A stretch of 32,567 bases of DNA from Actinomycetes bacterium (GCA_025358125.1 JANYKS010000109.1:1-32567), one strand, 5' to 3'; positions 8,841 through 16,809 are shown, numbered from the stretch's first letter. Made by a program: numbers and translations. Notes: generated by a model not told the origin, from the letters alone.

Positions 8841-9596
8841 ATGGGTCGAATCGTTACTCTGCTCAATCAGAAGGGTGGCGTCGGCAAGACCACAGTAACC
8901 CTCGGACTCGCCTCGGCCGCTGCCGCTGCCGGCCACACCGTGCTCGTCGTCGATCTCGACCCGCAGGCCTCGAGCACATGGGTGCTCGGGATCGACCCGG
9001 CAGATGTCGAGGTGTCCAGCGCCGAGGTGCTCGGAAAGGCATCTCCGCACGATGCGATCGTCGAGACGTCATGGAGCGCCCGCATCCATCTGCTGCCGGC
9101 GTCGAATCGGCTCCAGCTGCGAGAACACGGCAAGCCGAAGCGGCTGCGCGGCGCACTGGAGCAGGTCGCCGAGAGCTACGACGCCGTGCTGATCGATTGC
9201 CCTCCGAGCCTCGGCAACCTGACGACGAGCGGTCTCACCGCGGCCGACCACGCCGTGATCGTCGTCGAACCATCGGCGCTCGGCCTGCGCGGGATCGCCG
9301 CCGTCGCTGATCTCATCGATGAGGTATGGGACAGCCACAACGCCGATCTGGACCTCGCCGGCATCATCGTCAACAAGGTTCCCGGCGTGTCCGGCGAGGC
9401 CGACCGGCGTTACGACGAGTTGGCCCGGATCGTCGGCAAGTCGGCGATCTGGCAGCCGGTGATCCCCCACCGAGTCATCGTCAATCAGGCAACGGCAGAA
9501 CGCCGCTCGATCCACGCCTACGGCGCCCGCTCGGCCGACGTCAGCATTGCGTTCGATCAATTGTGGAAGAAGCTGCGCCGCAAGACGAGGGCTTGA
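8841..9596 (+). CDS. ParA/Soj-family ATPase (orphan)
   Basis: A 251-residue MinD/ParA-type P-loop ATPase. The deviant Walker A KGGVGKTT is at residues 11-18 with its signature lysine, followed by VVDLDPQASST (Walker A') and VLIDCPPSLG (Walker B). It ends without a DNA-binding domain, so it is the short, Soj-like form, which dimerises with ATP and patterns cargo on DNA or membrane. No parB, parS cluster, gidB/gidA or rpmH lies beside it, so it is unlikely to be the chromosomal parAB locus. The ATG at 8841 is preceded by CAACAT at a 6-nt spacing, a near-match to the leaderless pattern. The rnd gene converges on it. The cargo is unknown. Confidence 0.88.
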   Translation: MGRIVTLLNQKGGVGKTTVTLGLASAAAAAGHTVLVVDLDPQASSTWVLGIDPADVEVSSAEVLGKASPHDAIVETSWSARIHLLPASNRLQLREHGKPKRLRGALEQVAESYDAVLIDCPPSLGNLTTSGLTAADHAVIVVEPSALGLRGIAAVADLIDEVWDSHNADLDLAGIIVNKVPGVSGEADRRYDELARIVGKSAIWQPVIPHRVIVNQATAERRSIHAYGARSADVSIAFDQLWKKLRRKTRA

Positions 9597-9673
9597 ACCC
9601 GGCTTGACCCCCCACTACGCCCCGGGCTTGAACCACCGGATTGAAATCTGGGGTTCGAGGCTTGGCGCCGCTG

Positions 9674-10819
9674 CTACTGGGGCACCTCGATCAGGCGCAG
9701 GCCGCCCCGACCGTCGAAGGCCAGTCCTGCCCGACCGTCGACGAGACGCTTGACGTTGTCGCCGAGCAGATCCGCCCGCCAACCGGTTGCGAGCCGGCCA
9801 TCCGGATCGTTGCGCAACAGGGCCATGATGTCTCCGCGCGTCGCCAACAGCGCCGTGTCGATGCGCTCGTGGCGGGCGAGTTCGCTGACCCACGCCGACA
9901 CGAGCGTGATCGCCGGACGCAGGCTTCTGTCGACCTCCTCACCGTCAGCGACGGGCAGGTTGGCCTCCTGCTCGAGGCCTTCGGCGACTGCCGCGAGGAT
10001 CTCCTTGCCCATCGACCCGCGCCAGTGCCGGTCGTCGATGCCGCGGGCATGGGCCAGTTCTTCCACGGTGCGCGGCTGCTTTTGGGCGATGCCCAACAGC
10101 GCGAGGTCGGGCAGGACGTGACGGACGGGCGAATCGACGCTCATCGCCCTTCGCTCACGCCACGCCGCGACCGAGCGGGCAACACCACGGGCGCGGGGCT
10201 TGAGCACCCGCACGTCCTTCAGCTTCAGCCATGCCCCATCGGGATCTGCGCCGCTGACCGGCTTGACCCGTAGCTCTTCGCACGCCGCCTCGGCCCACGA
10301 CGTGCGCCCCGATTCGTCGAGCTGGGCGACGAGGCGATCCTGCAATTCGAGCAGGTGGGCAACATCGCTGGCCGCGTACGAGCGCTGATCCTGCGTCAAC
10401 GGACGGCGGAGCCAATCGGTGAGTCGATCACCCTTTGGCAGGCTGATCTTCAGCTCGCCCTGGAGCAGGGTGGCCAGCGACGGCGTGTTGTAGCCGACGA
10501 ATCCGGCCGCGAGCTGGGTGTCGAACAGACGCTTCGGAATCGCACCGCACGAATGGCTGAGCACATCGAGGTCCTGCTGGGCGGCATGCAGCACGGCGAC
10601 GGAATCGCTCTCCAGCAGAGGCCGCAGCGCGGTGACGTCGACGGCGAGGGGGTCGACGAGGGCGATGCCGCCCGACCACGCAAACTGGGCAAGCGCGAGC
10701 TTGGGGAAATAGGTGCGCTCGCGATGGAACTCGGTGTCGAACGAGTAGCGGGGTTCCGCGAGCAGGGTGTCGACGAGCGCGACGAGTTCAGCTTGTTCGT
10801 CGACCCACGTATACGTCAC
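9674..10819 (-). CDS. rnd: Ribonuclease D
   Basis: A DEDDy 3'-5' exoribonuclease involved in tRNA 3' maturation. From the GTG at 10819 it is 381 residues. ExoI is FDTEFHRE (D28, E30), ExoII is AAQQDLDVL, and ExoIII is SYAASDVAHLLEL with the catalytic Tyr and Asp. HRDC-like helical domains fill the C-terminal half. The GTG overlaps the rhodanese stop by 4 nt (GTGA), which fixes the start; the 35 codons open upstream lie within the rhodanese gene. It is the last gene of the DUF3151-mobA-rhodanese-rnd operon and converges on the parA-like gene 77 bp away. Confidence 0.93.
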   Translation of the reverse strand: MTYTWVDEQAELVALVDTLLAEPRYSFDTEFHRERTYFPKLALAQFAWSGGIALVDPLAVDVTALRPLLESDSVAVLHAAQQDLDVLSHSCGAIPKRLFDTQLAAGFVGYNTPSLATLLQGELKISLPKGDRLTDWLRRPLTQDQRSYAASDVAHLLELQDRLVAQLDESGRTSWAEAACEELRVKPVSGADPDGAWLKLKDVRVLKPRARGVARSVAAWRERRAMSVDSPVRHVLPDLALLGIAQKQPRTVEELAHARGIDDRHWRGSMGKEILAAVAEGLEQEANLPVADGEEVDRSLRPAITLVSAWVSELARHERIDTALLATRGDIMALLRNDPDGRLATGWRADLLGDNVKRLVDGRAGLAFDGRGGLRLIEVPQ

Positions 10820-11151
10820 GAAGACGAATCCCCTGCAGCAATCTCGCGGCCGCTCATCATCCAAGCCATCGTGCCGCCGGCGACATTGACGACCTCGATG
10901 CCCTGATCGTCGAGGAACTCGCATGCACGCATACTCCTGCTACCCGATCTGCAGATCACGTAGGTCGGCCCGTCGCCCCGGAACGCATCGACGTTGTCGA
11001 CAACGGCGCCGAGCGCCACGAGCTTCGCGCCTGGAACATGGCCACTCTCGTATTCATCGACTTCGCGCACATCGATCAGGCGCACCGCACCGTTGTGGTC
11101 CGCCTCGATCGTCGCGGCAAGTTCGTCAATGCTGATCTCAGCTATCGCCAT
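10816..11151 (-). CDS. Single-domain rhodanese-like protein
   Basis: A 111-residue sulfurtransferase domain. LIDVREVDEYESGHVPGA is the classic rhodanese signature, and the active-site loop is CRSGSRS, with the Cys that would carry a persulfide. It ends in AGGTMAWMMSG, also conserved. No membrane segment is seen, so it is cytoplasmic. It lies between mobA (11-nt gap) and rnd (4-nt overlap). Next to mobA, a role in moving sulfur for molybdenum cofactor or thiolation chemistry is plausible but is inferred from position only. The ATG at 11151 is preferred to the ATG at 11160 because it begins the domain neatly and has TAGCGT 8 nt upstream. Confidence 0.93.
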   Translation of the reverse strand: MAIAEISIDELAATIEADHNGAVRLIDVREVDEYESGHVPGAKLVALGAVVDNVDAFRGDGPTYVICRSGSRSMRACEFLDDQGIEVVNVAGGTMAWMMSGREIAAGDSSS

Positions 11152-11162
11152 GCCTCGCAACG

Positions 11163-11720
11163 CTACTCATCGCGCAGATCATCGGGGGTATTGACGTTTC
11201 GTAAAGCGCTTGCAACGACATCTACCGAGCGGACGGCCAATCCGCCGAGCGAGCGGTGGACAGCGCGTTCACCGTGGTCGAACCACCCGCGAAGGCACGC
11301 CTGTGCCCTCAGGTCCCAGATCGCACACAGCGGCTCCAACCGGTCGGTCCGGGCCATGACGACATCGTGATCGGGATCGATCGCGGCGATCAGGCGGCCG
11401 AGCGTCGACACGTCGAGCCATGCCAGGTCACACGCGACCACGAGCACCCCGTCACACCGCTGGCCACTCTGGCGCGCCTCGTCGAGGGCAGTCAGCAACC
11501 CACCGAGCGGGCCCTCACCGGCATTGCGATCCTTCACAGGACGCAGCGTTCCCGCAAGCCGCGCAGGTCCCACTGCGATCACGTCCGCGCAGACCGATGC
11601 GAGTGCTGCACCGACGCGGTCCACCATGGCAACGCCACCGATCTCGATCAACGCCTTGTCGCGGCCCATCCGCAAGCTCTCGCCGCCGGTGAGGACGGCA
11701 CCGAACAGCGCGGCCGTCAT
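11163..11720 (-). CDS. mobA: MobA-like molybdenum cofactor guanylyltransferase
   Basis: MobA transfers GMP from GTP to molybdopterin cofactor, giving Mo-bis-MGD for DMSO-reductase-type enzymes. The 185-residue protein has the nucleotidyltransferase signature LTGGESLRMGRDKALIEIGG at the N-terminus, GEGPLGGLLTAL, and the metal-binding VACDLAWLD near residue 100. The length matches MobA and is shorter than that of most CTP-using relatives. A MobA/MocA-family protein with another nucleotide cannot be fully excluded. The ATG at 11720 overlaps the DUF3151 stop by 4 nt (ATGA). No other Moco genes lie in this window. Confidence 0.85.
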   Translation of the reverse strand: MTAALFGAVLTGGESLRMGRDKALIEIGGVAMVDRVGAALASVCADVIAVGPARLAGTLRPVKDRNAGEGPLGGLLTALDEARQSGQRCDGVLVVACDLAWLDVSTLGRLIAAIDPDHDVVMARTDRLEPLCAIWDLRAQACLRGWFDHGERAVHRSLGGLAVRSVDVVASALRNVNTPDDLRDE

Positions 11721-12160
11721 CCCTGTGCCGGGATGCCTGTCGGATCGAGTTGGATGATGAACAGCTGGATCCGCTCGGCTTCGTCGTCTTCGCCGATGCG
11801 GTCGGCCATCTGACCGAGGCCGCGAAGGGCGCGGAGGAACCCGCGGTTGGTCTCGTGGGCCCAACGGACGTAACCCGATCCGCGCCAACCGTTGGCCCGC
11901 AGCGCGTCGAGGCCACGGTGATAGCCGACGCGATACGCCGCGTACCGCTCGATGTCGTCGCGGCCGAGGTCGCCGAGCCCCGCCCACGCATCGACGTAGC
12001 GCGGCCAGCGAGCCGCGACGGCTGCGACTGCGGCCCGACGATCGTCGCCGGGCGCGGCGAGCGCCTGCGCCAACGCTTGCTTCGCCTCCGGTTCGGGCTC
12101 GGGCAGCACCGCAGAAGGAGGCCCCTGCGTGGTGAGATGAATCGGTCGCTCGTCGCTCAT
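11717..12160 (-). CDS. DUF3151 family protein
   Basis: A 147-residue actinobacterial protein of unknown function. It is recognised by the DUF3151 core: a helical 'ARWPRYVDAWAGLGDL' segment, then YRVGYHRGLDALRANGWRG, WAHETNRGFLRAL and a final acidic 'IGEDDEAER' helix. The paired helices suggest a TPR-like fold. It is the first gene of an operon with mobA, rhodanese and rnd, joined to mobA by an ATGA overlap. On the minus strand TAGGGT sits 6 nt before the ATG at 12160, and no Shine-Dalgarno is present, so the mRNA is probably leaderless. Confidence 0.88.
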   Translation of the reverse strand: MSDERPIHLTTQGPPSAVLPEPEPEAKQALAQALAAPGDDRRAAVAAVAARWPRYVDAWAGLGDLGRDDIERYAAYRVGYHRGLDALRANGWRGSGYVRWAHETNRGFLRALRGLGQMADRIGEDDEAERIQLFIIQLDPTGIPAQG

Positions 12161-12166
12161 CGGCCC

Positions 12167-12172
12167 ACCCTA
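12167..12172 (-). promoter_or_regulatory. Candidate -10 (TAGGGT) of the DUF3151 operon
   Basis: TAGGGT on the minus strand with 6 nt (GGGCCG) to the ATG. It faces the divergent leaderless candidate at 12213, so two start regions share a 64-bp gap. Confidence 0.55.
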
Positions 12173-12212
12173 CGGCCGCCGACCATGACAGCGGCACGGC
12201 CCCCTGGCGGCC

Positions 12213-12218
12213 TAACGT
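12213..12218 (+). promoter_or_regulatory. Candidate -10 (TAACGT) of a leaderless gene
   Basis: TAACGT is followed by 6 nt (GGCGCG) and a GTG that opens the small membrane protein. No ribosome binding site precedes it. Confidence 0.55.
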
Positions 12219-12224
12219 GGCGCG

Positions 12225-12503
12225 GTGCTCAGTCTGACCCTCACCTCGGCGAAGAACATCGCCATCATCGTCGTGATCGTGCTCGTGGTGTTGGCACTGA
12301 TCACTGCCAAGGTCGTCGCGAGCGTGACCAAGAAGGCAATCGCGCTCTTGATCTTTGCCGCGCTCGCTCTCGGCGTGTGGACGCAACGCCAATCGCTGCA
12401 GACGTGTGCCGACAGGGTCAAGGCGACGGGCGGCATCGGTCAGGCGACGTGTTCGTTCTTCGGTAACGACATCGTCATCAAGGGGCCGCTGCCGAGCGGG
12501 TGA
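12225..12503 (+). CDS. Small two-helix membrane protein with a Cys pair
   Basis: A 92-residue protein, family not recognised. Residues 11-30 (NIAIIVVIVLVVLALITAKV) and about 37-52 form two hydrophobic helices separated by a short basic turn (SVTKK). The tail has two cysteines, C61 and C76, fifteen residues apart, suited to a disulfide if the tail is outside the cell. The GTG at 12225 is supported by the -10-like TAACGT 6 nt upstream. It diverges from the DUF3151 operon. Its 3' end overlaps the convergent alpha/beta hydrolase gene by 26 bp, so the two transcripts are antisense at their ends. Confidence 0.7.
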   Translation: MLSLTLTSAKNIAIIVVIVLVVLALITAKVVASVTKKAIALLIFAALALGVWTQRQSLQTCADRVKATGGIGQATCSFFGNDIVIKGPLPSG

Positions 12504-13284
12504 CCGCGAGCGCCCAGGGATCGCCGACCGAGCGTGCCAGTGATTCCAGGATCGCGCTCGCGAAGTGGGCTGCGTGCCTCAACGGCGCGTCGTGGCGGCA
12601 GCCATCGAGAACGATGAGTTCGCTCCCGGGGAGCCCGGCATGGACGAACTCCATCCCCTCGCGATGATGGGCCGCGCCGCGTGAACCGTAGCTGAGGGTG
12701 ACCGGGCAGCGGATCGCCTCGGCTCGCCACGGCGGATTGTCCTGGAGGTCCCCGAGTTCGCCCACCAATGCCGGGCCTTCCGAGCGCCTCGTCGACCGCG
12801 TCCGCTCGGGGAGAGCGTGCCATGCGGCGTCGCCGATCATCCGCCGCATGAACCGCTCTGCTGCCTCAGCCGGCTGGCCGGCCATTGCTCGCGCCTGGGA
12901 CCCGGCGGTCGAGCCCGGCCACCACTCCTCCCACGACAACGGCGCCTCATACACCGCGACGCCGACCACGAGCGCTGGATGCCGACTCGCCGTTGCCAAG
13001 GCGACGTTGCCGCCGTAGCTGTGACCGATGAGCAGCACCTGACGGCCGTCGAGCAGCCCGACAAGGTCATCCACCTGCGCCGCCATGTCGAACGGCCCCG
13101 CTGATCCCCCCTCGCGTGGAACGGACCGACCGTACCCGCGGCGGTCGTAACGGAGCACTCTGAATCGGTCGTCGAGGCGGCGACTCAGCTTCACCATCCC
13201 GGTGGACCGATCCATCGTGCCGTGAATCAGCGCCACGAGCGGAGCGTCGGCAGCACCCGCCTCCTCCGACCACAGACCACTCAT
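12478..13284 (-). CDS. Alpha/beta hydrolase
   Basis: A 268-residue alpha/beta-fold hydrolase. The oxyanion loop region is ALIHGTMD, then RYDRRGYGRS, then the nucleophile elbow IGHSYGGN (Ser). The catalytic His is likely the one in LDGCRHDAPL near residue 232; the acid is not obvious. The substrate is unknown. It resembles the broad esterase/lipase/epoxide hydrolase-like group seen in many copies in Actinobacteria. The ATG at 13284 overlaps the pyk stop by 4 nt (ATGA), so it is probably co-translated with pyruvate kinase, although no metabolic link is evident. Its 3' end overlaps the small membrane gene by 26 bp. Confidence 0.88.
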   Translation of the reverse strand: MSGLWSEEAGAADAPLVALIHGTMDRSTGMVKLSRRLDDRFRVLRYDRRGYGRSVPREGGSAGPFDMAAQVDDLVGLLDGRQVLLIGHSYGGNVALATASRHPALVVGVAVYEAPLSWEEWWPGSTAGSQARAMAGQPAEAAERFMRRMIGDAAWHALPERTRSTRRSEGPALVGELGDLQDNPPWRAEAIRCPVTLSYGSRGAAHHREGMEFVHAGLPGSELIVLDGCRHDAPLRHAAHFASAILESLARSVGDPWALAVTRSAAAP

Positions 13285-14717
13285 TCGACGCGGACCAGTC
13301 GCAAGACGTCGGTAGCGGCTGCGCTCGCCCGATCGGGCGCGCCGGCCAGCACGGCGACGACGGAGCCGACCGTCACCAGGTGCCGGGCAACTGCCGACTC
13401 GACCGCGTACCACACCAGCTCGTCTGTCGAGGTGTACGTATCGACCTGGATCGGTGTCACGCCCCAGGTCAACGACATCGAACGCACCGTCACCGGATCC
13501 GGGCTCAACCCGATCAGCTTGGCCATCGGCCGAAAGCGTGCCATCGCGTCGACGGTGCGACCCGACCTCGTGCAACACAGGATCGCCTCGGCGCCGGCGT
13601 CGGCAGCGGCCTGGGCACATGCGTGGGTGATCGCCATCGTGATCCGATCACTTCCGTCGTTCCACTGCTTGCGCTGCACACGCCCCAACCGGTTGCCCCA
13701 GCTCGTGTAGTCGGCTTCGGCCTCGGCCCGCTCGGCGATCTGGGCCATCGTCGTGACGACGAGGACCGGATCATGACCGATCGCTGTCTCCGCCGAGAGC
13801 ATCAGGGCGTCCGTGCCGTCGAACACGGCATTGGCGACGTCGCTGACCTCCGCCCGGGTTGGCGCCGGGGACACGATCATGCTTTCGAGCATTTGCGTCG
13901 CTGTGATCACCGGCACGCCGACCTCTACACAGTGGCGGATGATCTTCTTCTGGAGATGGGGAACGTCCTCGAGCGGACACTCGATACCAAGATCGCCACG
14001 GGCCACCATCACCGCATCGCTGACGGCGACGATGGCCTCCATGTTCTCGACCGCCAGCCTCGTCTCGATCTTGGCGACGAGGCGCGTCCGGTAGGGAATC
14101 GTTGCCTGACGGACCCGTTCGAGGTCGGCGGCTTCGCGAACGAACGACACGCCGAGGAACTCGACGCCCTCGGCCGCGATCACTGCAGCGAGCTCGAGGT
14201 CCTCCTCGGTTGGTGCGTTCAGGCGGAGTCGTTCGCTCGGCAAGTGGATGCCGGGGCGGCCCTGCACGAAACCACCAGTCTCGACCCGGGCCGAGAGACG
14301 GTCGCCACCGATGGAGGTCACGCGCAGGGTGATCCCGCCGTCGCCGACGACGATGCGATCGCCTGGTTCGACATCGCTGAGCAACCACGGGTAGTCGACA
14401 CTGCACGACTCGGCGTCGCTGTCAGTGGTGCCCGGCTTGAAAGCGAGAATCTGGCCGACGCTGAGCAGCACGCCGCCATCGGGGAAGCGCCCGGCGCGCA
14501 CCTTGGGTCCCGGCAGGTCCGCCAGCACGGCGATCGGACGACCAACTGCGAATGCTGCGGCGCGCACGGCCTTGAGTCGCTGGATGTGTTCGTCGATCGG
14601 GCCGTGACTGAGATTCAACCGCACGACGTCGACGCCGGCGCGCAGCAGTTGCTCGAGCACATCGGGGTTATCGCTTGCCGGGCCGATAGTTGCCACGATC
14701 TTCGTTCGACGGTTCAT
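13281..14717 (-). CDS. pyk: Pyruvate kinase
   Basis: Converts phosphoenolpyruvate and ADP to pyruvate and ATP in glycolysis. At 478 residues it is the normal size. It opens with RRTKIVATIGPAS, followed by VVRLNLSHG, where most relatives have RLNFSHG, and DLPGPKVRAG. The B domain follows, then the catalytic signature with Lys and Glu: VAKIETRLAVENM, MVARGDLGIE and VITATQMLESM near residues 215-280. The C-terminal domain (CTRSGRTVDAMARFRP) is the usual allosteric region. The ATG at 14717 lies only 18 bp from the divergent histidine phosphatase start, leaving no room for a conventional leader. Confidence 0.97.
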   Translation of the reverse strand: MNRRTKIVATIGPASDNPDVLEQLLRAGVDVVRLNLSHGPIDEHIQRLKAVRAAAFAVGRPIAVLADLPGPKVRAGRFPDGGVLLSVGQILAFKPGTTDSDAESCSVDYPWLLSDVEPGDRIVVGDGGITLRVTSIGGDRLSARVETGGFVQGRPGIHLPSERLRLNAPTEEDLELAAVIAAEGVEFLGVSFVREAADLERVRQATIPYRTRLVAKIETRLAVENMEAIVAVSDAVMVARGDLGIECPLEDVPHLQKKIIRHCVEVGVPVITATQMLESMIVSPAPTRAEVSDVANAVFDGTDALMLSAETAIGHDPVLVVTTMAQIAERAEAEADYTSWGNRLGRVQRKQWNDGSDRITMAITHACAQAAADAGAEAILCCTRSGRTVDAMARFRPMAKLIGLSPDPVTVRSMSLTWGVTPIQVDTYTSTDELVWYAVESAVARHLVTVGSVVAVLAGAPDRASAAATDVLRLVRVE

Positions 14718-14735
14718 AACTGCTATCTATGGTTG

Positions 14736-15356
14736 ATGGAGCTGCTGTTGATTCGCCACGCGCTGCCGGTCCGTCTCGAATTGGATCAGGGCGCCGCCGA
14801 CCCGGAACTCAGCGAGGCGGGGGTCGCCCAAGCTCAGCACCTTGCCGACTACCTCGCAACCGAGGCGGTGCACGCAATCTACGTGAGTCCGCTGCGGCGC
14901 GCGCTACAAACGGCAATACCGGTGGCCGAGCGCCTCGGGCTGGCGATCACAGTCGTCGACGCCCTTGCCGAGTACGACCGCTACTCCAACGAGTACGTTC
15001 CGATCGAGGAGTTGAAGGCGACAAACGACCCGCGCTGGCAGCGTCTGCTCGACAACGACTGGCCAGAGCGCGAGGAGACGACGGACCAATTCTCGGACCG
15101 GACCCATGCTGCGATCGAGGACATCATTGCCGCCCACAGCGGCCAGAACGCGGTGGTCGTGTGTCACGGTGGCGTCATCAACGCCTACCTCTCGAGAGTG
15201 CTCGCAACGCCCGACAGCACCAGCTTCTTCTACCCGAACTACACCTCGATCCACCGGGTCCTCGCGGCCCGCACCGGTCAGCGCCAGATCATCACCATCA
15301 ACGAGACGGCTCATCTGCGTGGCACAGGGCTGCCGATCGGCCTCTACGGTCGGTGA
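14736..15356 (+). CDS. Histidine phosphatase family protein
   Basis: A 206-residue branch-1 histidine phosphatase (phosphoglycerate mutase-like). The N-terminal catalytic motif is LLIRHALP, with His in place; the usual RHG is RHA here, a common variant. SPLRRALQTA supplies the substrate Arg, and VVVCHGGVINAYL supplies the second His. Such proteins dephosphorylate sugar phosphates, nucleotides or other small molecules; the substrate cannot be told from sequence. The ATG at 14736 is very close to the divergent pyk start. The stop is one base before the ATG of the M18 aminopeptidase, so the two form an operon. Confidence 0.9.
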   Translation: MELLLIRHALPVRLELDQGAADPELSEAGVAQAQHLADYLATEAVHAIYVSPLRRALQTAIPVAERLGLAITVVDALAEYDRYSNEYVPIEELKATNDPRWQRLLDNDWPEREETTDQFSDRTHAAIEDIIAAHSGQNAVVVCHGGVINAYLSRVLATPDSTSFFYPNYTSIHRVLAARTGQRQIITINETAHLRGTGLPIGLYGR

Positions 15357-15357
15357 C

Positions 15358-16752
15358 ATGACTGAATCATCCGTATCCGGCGCATCGCCATCCGGGCCGT
15401 CCGCATCCGAGCCATCGCCGTCCGGGTCGTCGCCGTCCGGGTCATCAGAATCCGGGCCATCGCCCAGCGGGCCATCGCCCAGCGGGCCATCGCCCAGCGA
15501 AACCGCCGACCTCCTCTCATTCCTCGACGCCTCGCCGTCGCCATGGCATGCCGTGCGGTCGTCGGTCGATCGGCTCCGAGCCGCAGGCTGGGAGCAGGTC
15601 GACGAGACAACGCCGTGGCGCGCCGTCGACAATGGGTTCGTGGTCCGCGGCGCAGCTTTGGTCGCGTGGCGCCGGCCGGTCGGCTCGTCAACCGCTTCGC
15701 CGTTCCGAATCGTCGGCGCGCATACCGACTCGCCAGGTCTTCGGATCAAGCCGCGGCCGGATATGGGCCAGTTCGGTTGGCGTCAGCTCGGTGTCGAGGT
15801 CTACGGCGGAGCCCTGCTGAACTCTTGGCTCGACCGCGATCTCGGCATCGCCGGCCGGGTCGTGCTCGACGACGGCTCGGTGCACGACGTCGCGGTCCAC
15901 GAGCCGATCGCACGCGTGCCGCAGCTGGCCATCCACCTCGACCGCGAAGTCAACGACAAGGGACTGGTACTCGACAAACAGCTGCACCTCACCCCGGTGT
16001 GGGGCACCGGAGTCGGTGCACCCGGCGATTTCGCGGCCTGGCTCGCCGATCGGGCCAACCTCGATCTCGCGACGATCGCGTGGTGGGAGCTGTGCTTGTT
16101 CGACATCACGCCGGCAATCGTTCTCGGCGCCGATCGATCCTTGATCGCCAGCGCGAGGCTCGACAACCAACTCAGCTGCTGGGCCGCCACGACGGCGTTG
16201 ATCGATGCCCGCGCGCCAACCTCGCACACGCCGGTCATCGCCCTGTTCGACCATGAAGAGGTCGGATCCGAGAGTTCGACCGGCGCAAGTGGACCGCTGC
16301 TTGCCACGATCCTGGAGCGGCTCACGAATGGATGGGGCGGCGAGCGCGAGGCATTCCTCGAAGCACTCGCCGGGTCGAGCTGCGTGTCGGCCGACAACGC
16401 CCACGCGGTGCACCCCAATTATCCAGAGCGCCAGGAACCCGGCCACCGCCCGATCGTCAATCATGGCCCGGCGATCAAGGTCAACTCGAACCAGCGGTAC
16501 GCAACGAGCGCCGAGACCGCCGCACTGTTCCGGCGGGCGTGCGAGCGCGCCGAGGTTCCGTGGCAGGTCTTCGTGAGCCGGAACAACATGCCGTGCGGCT
16601 CCACGATCGGACCACTCACGGCCACCGCCCTCGGCATCCCGACAGTCGATGTCGGCGTCCCCCAGCTCTCCATGCACTCAGCCCGCGAACTCTGCGGCGC
16701 CAGCGATCCCCAGTACCTGGCCAAGGCACTCTCCGCCTACTTCACCCTCTGA
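15358..16752 (+). CDS. M18 family aminopeptidase with Ser/Pro/Gly repeat extension
   Basis: A dinuclear-metal aminopeptidase (aspartyl/deblocking aminopeptidase type) that trims N-terminal residues from peptides in the cytoplasm. The core begins at DLLSFLDASPSPWHAV. Ligand motifs are GAHTDSPGL, ARLDNQLSCW, FDHEEVGSES, SADNAHAVHP and SMHSARELCG, all in the family order. Of 464 residues about 416 are the normal enzyme. The first 48 are an extra tail of nine pentapeptides such as PSPSG, encoded by a 15-bp tandem repeat. No ATG, GTG or TTG start is present between the repeat and the core, so the tail appears to be translated. It follows the phosphatase by one base. Confidence 0.94.
   Translation: MTESSVSGASPSGPSASEPSPSGSSPSGSSESGPSPSGPSPSGPSPSETADLLSFLDASPSPWHAVRSSVDRLRAAGWEQVDETTPWRAVDNGFVVRGAALVAWRRPVGSSTASPFRIVGAHTDSPGLRIKPRPDMGQFGWRQLGVEVYGGALLNSWLDRDLGIAGRVVLDDGSVHDVAVHEPIARVPQLAIHLDREVNDKGLVLDKQLHLTPVWGTGVGAPGDFAAWLADRANLDLATIAWWELCLFDITPAIVLGADRSLIASARLDNQLSCWAATTALIDARAPTSHTPVIALFDHEEVGSESSTGASGPLLATILERLTNGWGGEREAFLEALAGSSCVSADNAHAVHPNYPERQEPGHRPIVNHGPAIKVNSNQRYATSAETAALFRRACERAEVPWQVFVSRNNMPCGSTIGPLTATALGIPTVDVGVPQLSMHSARELCGASDPQYLAKALSAYFTL
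15367..15501 (+). repeat. 15-bp tandem repeat encoding nine SPSG-like pentapeptides
   Basis: 135 bp equal exactly nine 15-bp units reading SSVSG, ASPSG, PSASE, PSPSG, SSPSG, SSESG, PSPSG, PSPSG, PSPSE. The last units are nearly identical at DNA level (CCATCGCCCAGC with GGG), while earlier ones have diverged. The repeat keeps the frame of the aminopeptidase. Confidence 0.9.
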
Positions 16753-16809
16753 GACGGCCAGCCCGCTCTCCAAGGCACTCGCAGTCCGCCCCACCCTCCG
16801 ACGGCCAGC

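Noticed and set aside
8841..9596. Chromosomal parAB/oriC locus
   Set aside because: No parB, parS-like inverted repeats, rsmG, mnmG, rpmH or dnaA nearby.
13380..14700. Long plus-strand frame running through pyk into the phosphatase gene
   Set aside because: Only the last 206 codons (from 14736) encode a recognisable protein; the upstream part is antisense to pyruvate kinase.
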